NCBI GenBank assembly: GCA_034435835.1
Contig: DAOTWF010000030.1
Span: 146,498-210,497, forward strand
Direction: 5' to 3'
DNA from: CALJTV01 sp034435835
GTDB taxonomy: Bacteria; Chloroflexota; Dehalococcoidia; GIF9; UBA5629
Length of the DNA stretch: 64,000 nucleotides
Position 1 is the stretch's first letter. The number at the start of each line of letters is the position of its first letter. The notes below the pieces were generated by a model. It had not been told where the DNA came from and did no database searches. It saw nothing but the letters and a program-made list of their open reading frames with translations. This document shows positions 36,855 to 45,554 of the stretch, in pieces. A program made the position numbers and the translations under genes.

Positions 36855-37730
36855 GTGGATAAACCATCAGTTAGCGACAGCATCCAGCCCTCAAGGGCAA
36901 GGACATTGCTCAGGGGGGCCGGCATCAGAGCCAGAAAGCGGCTAGGACAGCACTTCCTCACTGATAGAAAAGTGCTGAAGACCATCGTCAGCGCGGCTGA
37001 ACTAGCTCCCGAGGACACCGTCATCGAGGTCGGTCCCGGACTGGGCATCCTCACTGCGGAGCTGGCAAAGAGGGCTGGCAGCGTCATCGCCGTGGAGCTG
37101 GACACCAAACTGAGCGAGCTACTCGCCAGTCGCCTGCAAAAAGTGCCCAGCGTGAGAATAGTCAATGCCGATATACTCAAGGTCAGCCCTGCGGAACTGC
37201 TGGGAGGCGAGACAAGGTATAAGGTGGTGGCTAACTTACCTTATTATATAACATCGCCGGTGCTGCACCACTTCGTCCTGTCATACCCCCGCCCCACACT
37301 CATGGTGATGATGCTCCAGAGAGAGGTCGCTGAAGCAGTGGTTGCCAGGAGCGGCAAGATGGGGCTGCTCGCCATCGCCCTGCACATCTACACCAAACCC
37401 AGGATCATCGCCCATGTGCCCCCGCGGAGCTTCTACCCGCCACCAAAGGTGGAGTCCGCTATTGTCCGCTTCGACATATTGCCCCAGCCGGCGATAAATG
37501 TAGACACAGACCGCTTCCTGGTACTGGTGAGGTGCGCCTTCAGTTCTCCCAGAAAAAAGCTACGCAATTCCCTGGCACATGGCTTGGGGTTGAAGCCAGC
37601 CGAAGCCGCCAGCCTGCTTGAGCAGGCGGACATCGCCCCCGAGCGCCGTGCCGAGACGCTCAGCCTGGAGGAATGGTCGAGGCTCTACCAAGTGGTCACC
37701 GCCACAGGGGTGGAGCTGCCGCAATGCTGA
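36855..37730 (+). CDS. rsmA: 16S rRNA (adenine-1518,1519-N6)-dimethyltransferase
   Basis: KsgA-type rRNA methylase, 291 residues, dimethylating two adjacent adenines in helix 45 during small-subunit maturation. Motifs: RKRLGQHFLTDRKVLKTIV, the SAM site VIEVGPGLGILTAELAKR, and the catalytic NLPYYITSPVLHHF, then PRSFYPPPKVESAIVR. The start is GTG 36855, 24 nt after the preceding stop. It overlaps ispE by 7 nt; this rsmA-ispE pairing is widespread in bacteria. Confidence 0.94.
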   Translation: MDKPSVSDSIQPSRARTLLRGAGIRARKRLGQHFLTDRKVLKTIVSAAELAPEDTVIEVGPGLGILTAELAKRAGSVIAVELDTKLSELLASRLQKVPSVRIVNADILKVSPAELLGGETRYKVVANLPYYITSPVLHHFVLSYPRPTLMVMMLQREVAEAVVARSGKMGLLAIALHIYTKPRIIAHVPPRSFYPPPKVESAIVRFDILPQPAINVDTDRFLVLVRCAFSSPRKKLRNSLAHGLGLKPAEAASLLEQADIAPERRAETLSLEEWSRLYQVVTATGVELPQC

Positions 37731-38587
37731 AATATTTCTCCCCGGCTAAGATAAACCCGGTGCTGGAGGTGCTGGGCAAACGCCCCGATGACTACCACGA
37801 GCTAAAGAGCATCGTCCAGGCCATTGACCTCTGCGATATTCTCTATTTTGAGCCAGCAGATGAAATCTTCTTCGAATGCACCGCACCCGCCCTGAACACG
37901 CCCGATAACCTTGTAGTCAGGGTAGCAAGGCTGCTTAAAGAACACAGCAGCTATGGCGGCGGGGCGAAGATCCGGCTGGAAAAACGCGTCCCCTGGGGCG
38001 CCGGGCTCGGCGGCGGCAGCAGCAACGCCGCCATCACTCTGCTGGCGCTGAACAACCTCTGGGACCTGGAACTCTCCGCCCCCGACCTCCTCAGCCTGGC
38101 AGCAAAGCTGGGCTCCGATGTACCCTTTTTCATCCACGGCGGCACCGCGCTGGTGGAGGGCAGGGGTGAAAAGGTCACTCCGCTGCCTCCTCTGAAACCA
38201 CTATGGCTGGCGCTGGTGGTGCCGCCCTTCACCGGGATGCCGGAGAAGACGGCACGCCTCTACTCGCTGCTTGAGCCGCAGCACTACACCAAAGGTGAAT
38301 TCATCAGCCGGGCGCTGGAGAGCCTGCAAAAAAAGGGTGAAATCGCCCCCTCGCTGATGTTCAACGCCTTCGACATCGTGGCCCTCAAAGCCTTTCCTGG
38401 CTTGGAACTTTACTGGAATGCCCTCCAGGAAGTCGGCGCCGAAAGCGTCCATCTCGCCGGCTCCGGTCCCGTCCTGTTTACCGTGGTGGAAGACCAACGT
38501 CGGGCAGAAGACATGGCAACCGCGCTCAATAAAAGGGGTCTCAAAGCCTTCGCCGCCCAAACAAAGTCAGCACCGCAGAGAAACTGA
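37724..38587 (+). CDS. ispE: 4-diphosphocytidyl-2-C-methyl-D-erythritol kinase
   Basis: GHMP kinase of the non-mevalonate (MEP) isoprenoid pathway, 287 residues. Motif 1 is FSPAKINPVLEVLGKRPDDYH, with Lys and Asn at the active site; the ATP loop is PWGAGLGGGSSNAA at about residues 86-99; and motif 3 is HLAGSGPVLF. ATG 37724 overlaps the rsmA stop, which excludes longer starts. Together with the prenyl synthase at 12612 it shows that the cell makes isoprenoids by the MEP route. Confidence 0.93.
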   Translation: MLKYFSPAKINPVLEVLGKRPDDYHELKSIVQAIDLCDILYFEPADEIFFECTAPALNTPDNLVVRVARLLKEHSSYGGGAKIRLEKRVPWGAGLGGGSSNAAITLLALNNLWDLELSAPDLLSLAAKLGSDVPFFIHGGTALVEGRGEKVTPLPPLKPLWLALVVPPFTGMPEKTARLYSLLEPQHYTKGEFISRALESLQKKGEIAPSLMFNAFDIVALKAFPGLELYWNALQEVGAESVHLAGSGPVLFTVVEDQRRAEDMATALNKRGLKAFAAQTKSAPQRN

Positions 38588-38591
38588 CCGC

Positions 38592-39839
38592 TCAGTCCTC
38601 CCGGAGAAAGCGTCCGCGGATGAACTCCACCTCGTCCCTTCTCGTCCTCAGCTCACCGTCGAGCCTGGCTGCCCGCAGCGCAGTTAACGCCTCGCCTATC
38701 GCCGGTCCCATCGGGATGCCCAGCGCTGCCAGGTCCACTCCGTCAAGCAGAGTCCTGACATAGCGCAGCTTCGAGAGATAGAGCTGTAAATGCCGTTTTA
38801 TCAGCGTCAAGTCAGCCGCCACCAGGTTAGCCTCCACAGCTACACTATCATAAGAATGCAACAGCTCATACACCGCACTTGGCTTGATGTCCTCGTCAGC
38901 CAGCCTTCTTACCTCGTTCTCGAGTCTCACCGTATCCAGGACCGCCTTCGTTGCCTTGGCAGGGAAGTTCAGGCGCTTCAAAAACTCCTCCGCCTCACTT
39001 TCATTCAACTGATAGCACAGCAGGCACAGGTACAGATTAGCTGATGGTACCTTTCCGCCTCGCCTTGCCCTGCGGAATACTCGAGCCAGCCAGCCATTTC
39101 CCTTAAGCGCGGGGTGAAGCTCCTTGAGCACGCCCAGTTCCCCTGCACGCCTGAGTGCCTTCTCCGGCGCTTCCTCCTCCAGCATCCGCTCCAGCTCATG
39201 TCTGAGCCTATCGCCGCTGATGGTACGCAACATCTTCACATCGCGGCGCAGCAGCCTTTCCGTCTCCTCCTCAAAGTTGAAGCCCAGCCGCTGTTCATAG
39301 CGAATGCCGCGCAGTATCCTGGTGGCATCGTCTATAAAGCTTCTTTCGTGGAGCACGCGCACAAGGCCCTTATCCAGGTCGTCCTTCCCGCCGAGGGGAT
39401 CGAAAAGTTCGCCGAAGTGCCCTGGGGTAAGGCAGACCGCCATGGCATTTATGGAGAAGTCGCGCCGTTTCAGGTCCTCAACGATGCCGCCCGGCTTCAC
39501 CGTGGGCAGAGCGCCGGGGTGGCTGTAGGTCTCGGTGCGTGCTGTGGCTATATCAAGGCTGAAAGTGCTGAACCGCAACTTGGCGGTGCCAAAGCGGCTG
39601 TGGCTCACCAGCCGCACTTTATATTTTTCAGCCAGCCCCTTTGCCAGCCCGATGGCATCGCCCTCGACACTTGCGTCTAAATCCAGGTTTTCCCGCCCCA
39701 GAAACAAATCACGCACCACCCCGCCCACCAGATAGGCTTTGCTCCCGGCTTCCTTCGCCCGCTCGCCGGCCTCCTTCAAAACACCCAGTATTTCCGCGGG
39801 CAACCGTCTTTCCAGAAGCCCTTTAACTTTCAAAGCCAT
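38592..39839 (-). CDS. CCA tRNA nucleotidyltransferase / poly(A) polymerase family protein
   Basis: Class II nucleotidyltransferase, 415 residues, that adds or repairs the tRNA 3' CCA end. Head-domain motifs: YLVGGVVRDLFLGRENLDLDASVEGD (in parts: LVGGVVRDLFLG; the metal-binding DLD), the RRDFSINAMA motif, DPLGGKDDLDKGLVRVLH and RILRGIRYEQRLGF. The C-terminal half is helical. Length and motif set fit CCA-adding or A-adding enzymes; eye inspection cannot separate them. It is convergent with ispE across 4 nt. Confidence 0.87.
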   Translation of the reverse strand: MALKVKGLLERRLPAEILGVLKEAGERAKEAGSKAYLVGGVVRDLFLGRENLDLDASVEGDAIGLAKGLAEKYKVRLVSHSRFGTAKLRFSTFSLDIATARTETYSHPGALPTVKPGGIVEDLKRRDFSINAMAVCLTPGHFGELFDPLGGKDDLDKGLVRVLHERSFIDDATRILRGIRYEQRLGFNFEEETERLLRRDVKMLRTISGDRLRHELERMLEEEAPEKALRRAGELGVLKELHPALKGNGWLARVFRRARRGGKVPSANLYLCLLCYQLNESEAEEFLKRLNFPAKATKAVLDTVRLENEVRRLADEDIKPSAVYELLHSYDSVAVEANLVAADLTLIKRHLQLYLSKLRYVRTLLDGVDLAALGIPMGPAIGEALTALRAARLDGELRTRRDEVEFIRGRFLRED

Positions 39840-39905
39840 GCTTTGCCAGATTTGCAGGCATTCTACCCCCTGCCACCGGGACAGTCAAGACAGCCCGCGT
39901 GAAAT

Positions 39906-39934
39906 TTGACATATCCTCCGCTCTCTGCTATATT
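39906..39934 (+). promoter_or_regulatory. Near-consensus promoter driving a 22-residue peptide
   Basis: Perfect TTGACA (39906-39911), a 17-bp spacer and TATATT (39929-39934). The start point would be near 39941. It is one of the best sigma70-type promoters in the window. Confidence 0.7.
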
Positions 39935-39966
39935 GGTCTTAACGAAAGGGAAAGGAGCAAGCGGCT

Positions 39967-40035
39967 ATGTGCAATACCTGCGCTGCCCATGCTAAGAAGG
40001 CTGGTAAGCCGACCAAGAAGTCTACCAAGAAATAA
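39967..40035 (+). CDS. 22-residue CxxC, lysine-rich peptide
   Basis: A very short gene with its own strong promoter and Shine-Dalgarno (AAAGGAG at 39951-39957, 9 nt before the ATG). The peptide is MCNTCAAHAKKAG followed by KPTKKSTKK: a CxxC pair at residues 2 and 5 and a histidine at 8, which could bind zinc or a thiol partner, then a tail with nine lysines. The tail resembles histone-like nucleic-acid-binding tails. No family is known to me. It sits alone in a 400-nt gap (39840-40238); downstream, 40036-40238, I see no other gene. Confidence 0.6.
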   Translation: MCNTCAAHAKKAGKPTKKSTKK

Positions 40036-40238
40036 CTGTCCCTTTCCCACCGCCAGCATTCCGTGACCCTTGAGCGGGTGTCGCGGTTTAGTGTGTTTTT
40101 TGTGCGCTGCTTTCTCAGAGCAGGACTCTTAGGGTTGACTGGCGGTTCAGTATGCCAGACAACAAAAATTTCCCCAGCACCCAAAGCGGACTAAGCTAAC
40201 ACACCCGAACCAGTCAAGACACGACAAACTGGTAAGCC

Positions 40239-41246
40239 TTACTTCTGGGCAGGTGGAACTGGCTTGCGCAGCGGTTTGAACTCGCCCTTCGCCTTCAGCC
40301 GGGAGACCACCTCTTCCGCCTCCTTCATTATCCTGTCCACCAGCTCCTTCACCGTGGGTATATCGTGAATCAGCCCTACCACCTGACCGGCGGTGAACAG
40401 GCCGTCCTCGATGTTGCCTTCCTCTAGCAACTTGGCGCCTCTGGTGCCAGCTATCAGCGATTCCAGCTCGTGGAGCCCAGCCCCCTGCTTCTCCAGCTCC
40501 GCCACCTTCTCCGCCGTGGGGTTCCGCAGGGCACGCATAGTGTTACGCAGCGACCTCATTACCAGCAGCGTATCACGTTCAGTAGCCTGCACCAGCCACT
40601 CCTTAACTTTCGGGTGTACCGGGGCTTCTTTGGTCGCCACAAAACGGGTGCCCATGTTCATCGCCTCAGCACCCAGGGCCAGCGCCGCCACCAGTCCTCT
40701 GCCATCACCAAAACCGCCCGAGGCGATCACCGGTATGTCCACAGCATCCACGGTAGCCGGTATCAGCACCAGCGAAGCCACGTCCTCCTCACCGGGATGC
40801 CCGGCACATTCAAAGCCATCGATGCTGACCATGTCGCAGCCTATCCGCTGGGCAGTGCGGGCAAAGCGCACCGCAGTGCACTTGTGTATCACCGTCACCC
40901 CCGCCTTCTTGAACTTCTCCATGTACGCTTCAGGGCTCCTCCCCGCCGTCTCCACAATCTTCACCCCGGAATCTATCACCGCATCGACATAGCCGTCGAT
41001 ATCGATAGGGCGGAGGGTGGGCAGCAAGGTGATATTAACACCAAACGGGTTCCTGGTGAGTTCTCTCGCCTTCTTGATCTCCGCCACCAGCTCCTGCGGA
41101 GTGGGTGAAATAAACGCTGACAGGATGCCAAGCGCCCCCGCATTGGACACAGCCGCCACCAGCTCGGCAGTGGAAACACGCATCATACCTCCCTGAATGA
41201 TGGGGTACTTGATGCCTAAACGTTCAGTGACGCGGGTCTTGAACAT
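40239..41246 (-). CDS. Nitronate monooxygenase-like flavoprotein, second copy
   Basis: FMN-dependent TIM-barrel enzyme, 335 residues. Motifs: LGIKYPIIQGGMMRVSTAEL, GFECAGHPGEEDVA with the presumed catalytic His, IASGGFGDGRGLVAALALGA and NMGTRFVATKEAPVH. This resembles the NMO/FabK-like group more closely than the copy at 28566. It may oxidise alkyl nitronates or reduce enoyl thioesters. Monocistronic by context; the antiporter gene is divergent, 100 bp away. Confidence 0.85.
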   Translation of the reverse strand: MFKTRVTERLGIKYPIIQGGMMRVSTAELVAAVSNAGALGILSAFISPTPQELVAEIKKARELTRNPFGVNITLLPTLRPIDIDGYVDAVIDSGVKIVETAGRSPEAYMEKFKKAGVTVIHKCTAVRFARTAQRIGCDMVSIDGFECAGHPGEEDVASLVLIPATVDAVDIPVIASGGFGDGRGLVAALALGAEAMNMGTRFVATKEAPVHPKVKEWLVQATERDTLLVMRSLRNTMRALRNPTAEKVAELEKQGAGLHELESLIAGTRGAKLLEEGNIEDGLFTAGQVVGLIHDIPTVKELVDRIMKEAEEVVSRLKAKGEFKPLRKPVPPAQK

Positions 41247-41291
41247 TGCGGTTCCTCCTTTCGTTTCTCGTTACCAGCCCTACCGCGAGGT

Positions 41292-41320
41292 TTGGTCTAA
41301 AGCCGCCCGTGTGCTAAAAT
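41292..41320 (+). promoter_or_regulatory. Promoter of the cation/proton antiporter gene
   Basis: TTGGTC (41292-41297), a 17-bp spacer and TAAAAT (41315-41320), with the start point near 41327 and ATG at 41346. Confidence 0.5.
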
Positions 41321-41345
41321 CGGAAAAACACGGACTGGCTGGATT

Positions 41346-43073
41346 ATGGCAGGATTCGACCCAGTTGTCAACATCGCCATCGTCCTCGTCGCTGCGCTCT
41401 TCGGTGGTCTCATCGCCCACCGACTGGGGCAGCCGTTCATCCTCGGCTACATACTTGTGGGCATAGCCATCGGACCTCACGGTTTGGGTGTGGTCAAGGA
41501 CCTGGTGCTGATTGAAAACCTGGCAACCATAGGCGTGGTTCTGCTGATGTTCACCGTAGGGCTCGAGGTGTCCTTCGCTCAGCTAAGAGCGGTGGGGAGG
41601 ATAGGTGTTTGGGGAGGGATTATCCAGATTTTCTTCACCATCGCCCTGGGCATGGCAGCAGGAAAGCTGATACTGGGGCTCTCCCTGAGCCAGGCAGCCT
41701 TTTTCGGCTTGCTCATCTCGATGAGCAGCACCATGGTGGACTTCAAGCTGCTTATGGAACGGGGAGAGCTGGACTCCATGCACGGACGCATCATGATAGC
41801 CATACTCATCCTGCAGGACCTGGCTGTAGTGTTGATGATGGTCGGTGTCCCCCTTTTTGGCACCCCGCTTTATAAGCTCGCCCCGGTCTTCGGAGTGGCA
41901 ATGGGCAAGACAGCGCTGTTCATTGGCATAGCCGTAGCCCTGGGTCTCTGGGTATTGCCCTGGCTTCTGGGCACAGTCGCCGGTGTAAGGTCACGCGAGC
42001 TTTTCCTGCTCACCGTGCTCATCCTCTGCCTCGGCGCAGCCTTCGCCACCTATGCCTTCGGCCTGTCCATCGCCTTCGGTGCCTTTATCATCGGGCTCTT
42101 GCTCCGCGAGTCGGTCTTCGCCCATCAAGCCCTGGCTGAAATAACACCGTTGCGCGACATCTTTGCCACGCTGTTCTTCGTCTCCCTGGGTATGCTACTT
42201 GACCCAAAGTTCATCGGCGGCAGCTGGATCCTGATACTCGAAATAATCGCCATCATCATAGTCATTAAATTTGCCATCTGTTTCGCGATTACCCGCCTGT
42301 TCGGCTACACCTATCAGACAGCCCTCCTTGTCGGTGTGGGGCTCACCCAGATAGGAGAGTTCAGCTTCATCCTGGCACAGGCGGGCGTGACTGCTAACAT
42401 TATCGACTACGACTTCTACTCGCTCATCATCGCCAGCACCGTGGTCACCATGCTGCTCACGCCGCCGCTTCTGGCATTTACATCCCGCCTCCAGCCCAGG
42501 CTGGCCAGGCTAGCAATAGACAGAGGACAGGACAGACCGCTGGAGGTCGGAGACAGGACGGAAAAAGGCACCACACCAATACTTGATGTCGTCCTCTGCG
42601 GCTACGGCAGGGTAGGACGCAACATCGCCCGTTACCTCGATGAGCTTAAAGTGCCCTACAGTGTGGTGGAGATCGACCCCGAAGCCATCCGTGAGCTCAG
42701 GGCAAGAAGGATACCGTGCATCTATGGCGATGCCAGCAACCGGCACGTCCTGTCGCTTGTTGGGCTGGAAAAGGCTAAGGCGCTGATCGTAACTTACCCC
42801 GACCCCGTGCCCGTGATGTCCACTGTTAAAAACGCCTTAAGCATCAACCCGAAGCTCAAAATCATCACCAGAGTACACCGCCGCCGTGACGCCGACGCTC
42901 TGCACCGTCTTGGCGTCACCGAACTAATAAGTCCGGAATATGAAGCCAGCTTTGAGTTCCTCAACCGCACCCTGCTCAACATAGGCTGGGACAGGGACAG
43001 GGTCACAGAAATCCTTGCCAGCCTCAGACAGGGAAGAGAGATAAGCCAAGAGCTGTCTGACGGAGATACATAG
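41346..43073 (+). CDS. KefB/CPA2-type cation:proton antiporter with TrkA-N domain
   Basis: Integral-membrane antiporter of 575 residues. Residues about 1-385 contain about twelve hydrophobic helices of the Na+/H+ exchanger (CPA2) fold, with FILGYILVGIAIGPHGLG near the N-terminus and VGLTQIGEFSFILAQAG later. From about residue 415 a cytoplasmic RCK/TrkA-N nucleotide-binding domain follows: LCGYGRVGRNIARYLDELKVP with an acidic residue (VVEIDPE) at the end of strand 2. It probably exchanges K+ or Na+ for protons and is gated by NAD(H) or a thiol. It lacks the extra TrkA-C domain. Confidence 0.88.
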   Translation: MAGFDPVVNIAIVLVAALFGGLIAHRLGQPFILGYILVGIAIGPHGLGVVKDLVLIENLATIGVVLLMFTVGLEVSFAQLRAVGRIGVWGGIIQIFFTIALGMAAGKLILGLSLSQAAFFGLLISMSSTMVDFKLLMERGELDSMHGRIMIAILILQDLAVVLMMVGVPLFGTPLYKLAPVFGVAMGKTALFIGIAVALGLWVLPWLLGTVAGVRSRELFLLTVLILCLGAAFATYAFGLSIAFGAFIIGLLLRESVFAHQALAEITPLRDIFATLFFVSLGMLLDPKFIGGSWILILEIIAIIIVIKFAICFAITRLFGYTYQTALLVGVGLTQIGEFSFILAQAGVTANIIDYDFYSLIIASTVVTMLLTPPLLAFTSRLQPRLARLAIDRGQDRPLEVGDRTEKGTTPILDVVLCGYGRVGRNIARYLDELKVPYSVVEIDPEAIRELRARRIPCIYGDASNRHVLSLVGLEKAKALIVTYPDPVPVMSTVKNALSINPKLKIITRVHRRRDADALHRLGVTELISPEYEASFEFLNRTLLNIGWDRDRVTEILASLRQGREISQELSDGDT

Positions 43074-43115
43074 GGTTAAGGGACCGGGGCTAGGTCTCGG
43101 CACAGGTCGGCTGCA

Positions 43116-43640
43116 CTACATCCCGAGTTCCACATCGGGGAACACCCTCTTCACCGCTCCCTCTATCGCTTCGCTGCCCTGAAACGGACCGACTTTATAT
43201 GCCTTGATGAAGCCACTGGCATCGATAAGAAATGTAAAGGGCACACCGACAATACCATAGGTCTGCGCCACCTGCTGGCGTGTGTCCAGCAGGACGGGAA
43301 AGGTGAGTCCATGCCGGGAAACATATTCAACCACCATCATAGGTGGCTCCCCCACGTTCACGGTAATCAGCACTATCTCATCATCTGACCATTTATCATA
43401 GAAAGCCTGTAAAAAGGGCATCTGGTACTCGCATGAGGGACAGTGCACCCGCCAGAAGACGAGTATCACCGGCTTGCCCCGAAAATTGTCCAGGCTGATG
43501 ATATTCCCGTCAACACTCGGCAGACTGAAATCAGGCGCCTTGATCCTGTCACTCGCCCTCGGGTTTCCGGCGCACCCGGACACAAGTGAGGCCGTGACGA
43601 AGCAAAGGCACAAAGCCCGGAAAAGCAGTCGTGCCTTCAT
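43116..43640 (-). CDS. TlpA/ResA-like thioredoxin-fold lipoprotein
   Basis: Exported redox protein of 174 residues. Lipoprotein signal with lipobox LVSGC at about residues 19-23. The AhpC/TSA-TlpA domain begins APDFSLPSVDGNIISLDNFRG. The active site is FWRVHCPSCEYQMPF, a full CPSC pair, and the cis-Pro region is YGIVGVPFTFLID. It likely reduces disulfides in extracytoplasmic proteins such as apocytochromes. It starts 6 nt after the stop of the larger thioredoxin-fold gene, whose C-terminal domain is similar. Confidence 0.87.
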   Translation of the reverse strand: MKARLLFRALCLCFVTASLVSGCAGNPRASDRIKAPDFSLPSVDGNIISLDNFRGKPVILVFWRVHCPSCEYQMPFLQAFYDKWSDDEIVLITVNVGEPPMMVVEYVSRHGLTFPVLLDTRQQVAQTYGIVGVPFTFLIDASGFIKAYKVGPFQGSEAIEGAVKRVFPDVELGM

Positions 43641-43646
43641 AAATCC

Positions 43647-45317
43647 TCACTCCGCCGACAGCAGGGGCTTGACCACATTTTCTATCTGCAACTCACTCTT
43701 GAACGGCGGGTCCCGCCTCAGTCTGATGACACCGTTTTTATCAATAAGTACGGTCACCGCATAGATGCTAGGCTTAACGCCGTATCTCTCGTTGACTTCA
43801 CCTTTCTGGTCAAGTAGCACGGTAAATGTCAGCCCTTTGTCTTTGACAAAAGCTTTCACCTGTTCCGGCGTCTGCATCCAGTTCACCGCTAGCACCACAA
43901 ACCCCTTATCCGACCATTTTTCATAGAAACTCTGAATAACAGGCAACTCGGTACGGCATGTTTGACTATCCACCCAGAACTTGACCATCACCACCTTGCC
44001 CCGGAACTGGCTCAGCTTTACCTGCTTCCCTTCTAAGTTTGGTAGGGTGAAATCCAGCGCCAGCTTGCCCTCCACAGTCCCGGTCTCCAGCCCTGCGACG
44101 GCGCTGCGGGTCTTGAATGTCCTGTCCTCAGAGGTCACCTCCGCTCCCCCAGCGTCTTGCACCTTCACGCGGTAGTGATAAGTGGTGTTCGGGCTTAAGC
44201 CGGTAAGAGTTGCCTTGTGGGTGGTTGTTTCTCCAGAAAGCGGCGTGGTGCTGTCGTAGGCAGTGGCAGTGCCGTACTGGACCTGTCCTTTAGCTGGCTG
44301 GTTGGTCGACCAGAGGATGGTAGCACTGGTCTCAGTGACATTGCTTACAGTGATGCCCGAAATAGCCAGCGCCACTGCAGTCCCCTTTCCTTTGGTGGTG
44401 AAATCAATTTCATGAAGTGTCTGGTTGCCTCTGGCATCGGTCGAAGTTACGGTGAGATGATAGTTGACCCCCGGCTCCAGCCCGCTGAGCACCACCTTGT
44501 GTTCGGTCACCAGCGTTTCATCGAGGTCCGTCCAAGTGCAGCGGCCGCTGGGGTCGCAGATCATCACCTGGCTGGTCGACGGCTCATCGGTCAACCAGGT
44601 GACAGTTCCACCGCTCTCCGTAATATCGGTCACCGTCACCTCACTGATGACCGGTGGTGTGGTATCTCCGGAGATAAAAGATAACCACGAGGGCAGCTGC
44701 ACACTGCTGAAAAACTGCTGTACCGCGGTTATCGGCTTCTGCCAGGTCTCTCCCTGAAACCACCCCATGTTGAAACCCAGAAAGACCAGTAGTCCGAGCA
44801 GGACTATGACCACGGTGGTCATCACTATCCGCGTGGGGAAGCGCTTTGCCAGTATAGGACCCTCCGGCATCAGCGGCTGCCGCGGGAACTGCCTTACTAC
44901 ACCACCCTCACCCGATACAGGCCGGAACCGCGGCAATCCCGCCCCAGCCTCAGGCTGCTCCACAGTCATCTCCTCCGGTGATACCGCCCGTGGTATCGGT
45001 ATGCCCCCCACCGGCGGTGGCTCACGGTAGACAGGAGCCTGTGGATAAGACGGGACCGACTGGTGCTGCTGCGGTCCCATAATGCCACCGTACCCTGCCG
45101 AGGTGGGCTGAAAGCGCGGCGGTGGGGGTGCAGGTCTGGGCTCTTCCTGCCCCGGCAAAGCAGATCCCACAGCAAAACCGCAATGCGGGCAGAACTTTGA
45201 CCTGGAAGGGATTACCCCGTGACATCCTGGACAGAGCCGGGCAGCACAGTGCTCACAGAACCTGCTACCAGCATCGATCTCCCGCCCACAATTAGGACAC
45301 CTGATTATAGACGACAC
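43647..45317 (-). CDS. Zinc-ribbon / FN3 / thioredoxin-fold fusion with SxxC active site
   Basis: Unusual 556-residue fusion. Two cytoplasmic zinc ribbons (CPNC/CEHC and CPGC/CPHC) are followed by a proline-rich linker, a membrane helix (IVMTTVVIVLLGLLVFLGF, about residues 168-188), and two extracytoplasmic FN3-like domains (PPVISEVTVTDITESGGTV; ISGITVSNVTETSATI). A TlpA-like domain from about residue 425 follows. Its active site reads FWVDSQTCRTELP: the first Cys of CxxC is Ser, so normal disulfide exchange seems unlikely. GTG 45317 has GAGAGG upstream. Transcribed with the canonical TlpA protein. Confidence 0.8.
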   Translation of the reverse strand: MSSIIRCPNCGREIDAGSRFCEHCAARLCPGCHGVIPSRSKFCPHCGFAVGSALPGQEEPRPAPPPPRFQPTSAGYGGIMGPQQHQSVPSYPQAPVYREPPPVGGIPIPRAVSPEEMTVEQPEAGAGLPRFRPVSGEGGVVRQFPRQPLMPEGPILAKRFPTRIVMTTVVIVLLGLLVFLGFNMGWFQGETWQKPITAVQQFFSSVQLPSWLSFISGDTTPPVISEVTVTDITESGGTVTWLTDEPSTSQVMICDPSGRCTWTDLDETLVTEHKVVLSGLEPGVNYHLTVTSTDARGNQTLHEIDFTTKGKGTAVALAISGITVSNVTETSATILWSTNQPAKGQVQYGTATAYDSTTPLSGETTTHKATLTGLSPNTTYHYRVKVQDAGGAEVTSEDRTFKTRSAVAGLETGTVEGKLALDFTLPNLEGKQVKLSQFRGKVVMVKFWVDSQTCRTELPVIQSFYEKWSDKGFVVLAVNWMQTPEQVKAFVKDKGLTFTVLLDQKGEVNERYGVKPSIYAVTVLIDKNGVIRLRRDPPFKSELQIENVVKPLLSAE

Positions 45318-45394
45318 TAATTCCTCTCTTTAAATTCGCCACCCATCCGGGTCTCGAACCCCATTCTTCCATCCCGCAACAACCACATTACGTT

Positions 45395-45422
45395 ATTATA
45401 CATCTTATTATGTCACAAGCAA
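45395..45422 (-). promoter_or_regulatory. Promoter of the fusion protein / TlpA operon
   Basis: On the minus strand, TTGCTT (45422-45417), a 16-bp spacer and TATAAT (45400-45395). The start point is near 45388, about 70 nt before the GTG at 45317. Confidence 0.5.
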
Positions 45423-45554
45423 CAAAACCGCCTGCAGTCTACCATTTTCTCCCCCTCGGAACAAACAGGTCCGGGCAGCGCTCCGGATGAACAGCCACTT
45501 CCTTACCTGCAGCCGTTATGATAAAATAATCAAAAGTCAGGGAGGTGTGCTACC

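Noticed and set aside
45335..45380. Possible tRNA T-arm on the minus strand (GGGTTCGAGACCC-like)
   Set aside because: No cloverleaf, anticodon arm or acceptor stem could be built around it. No tRNA is evident anywhere in the window.
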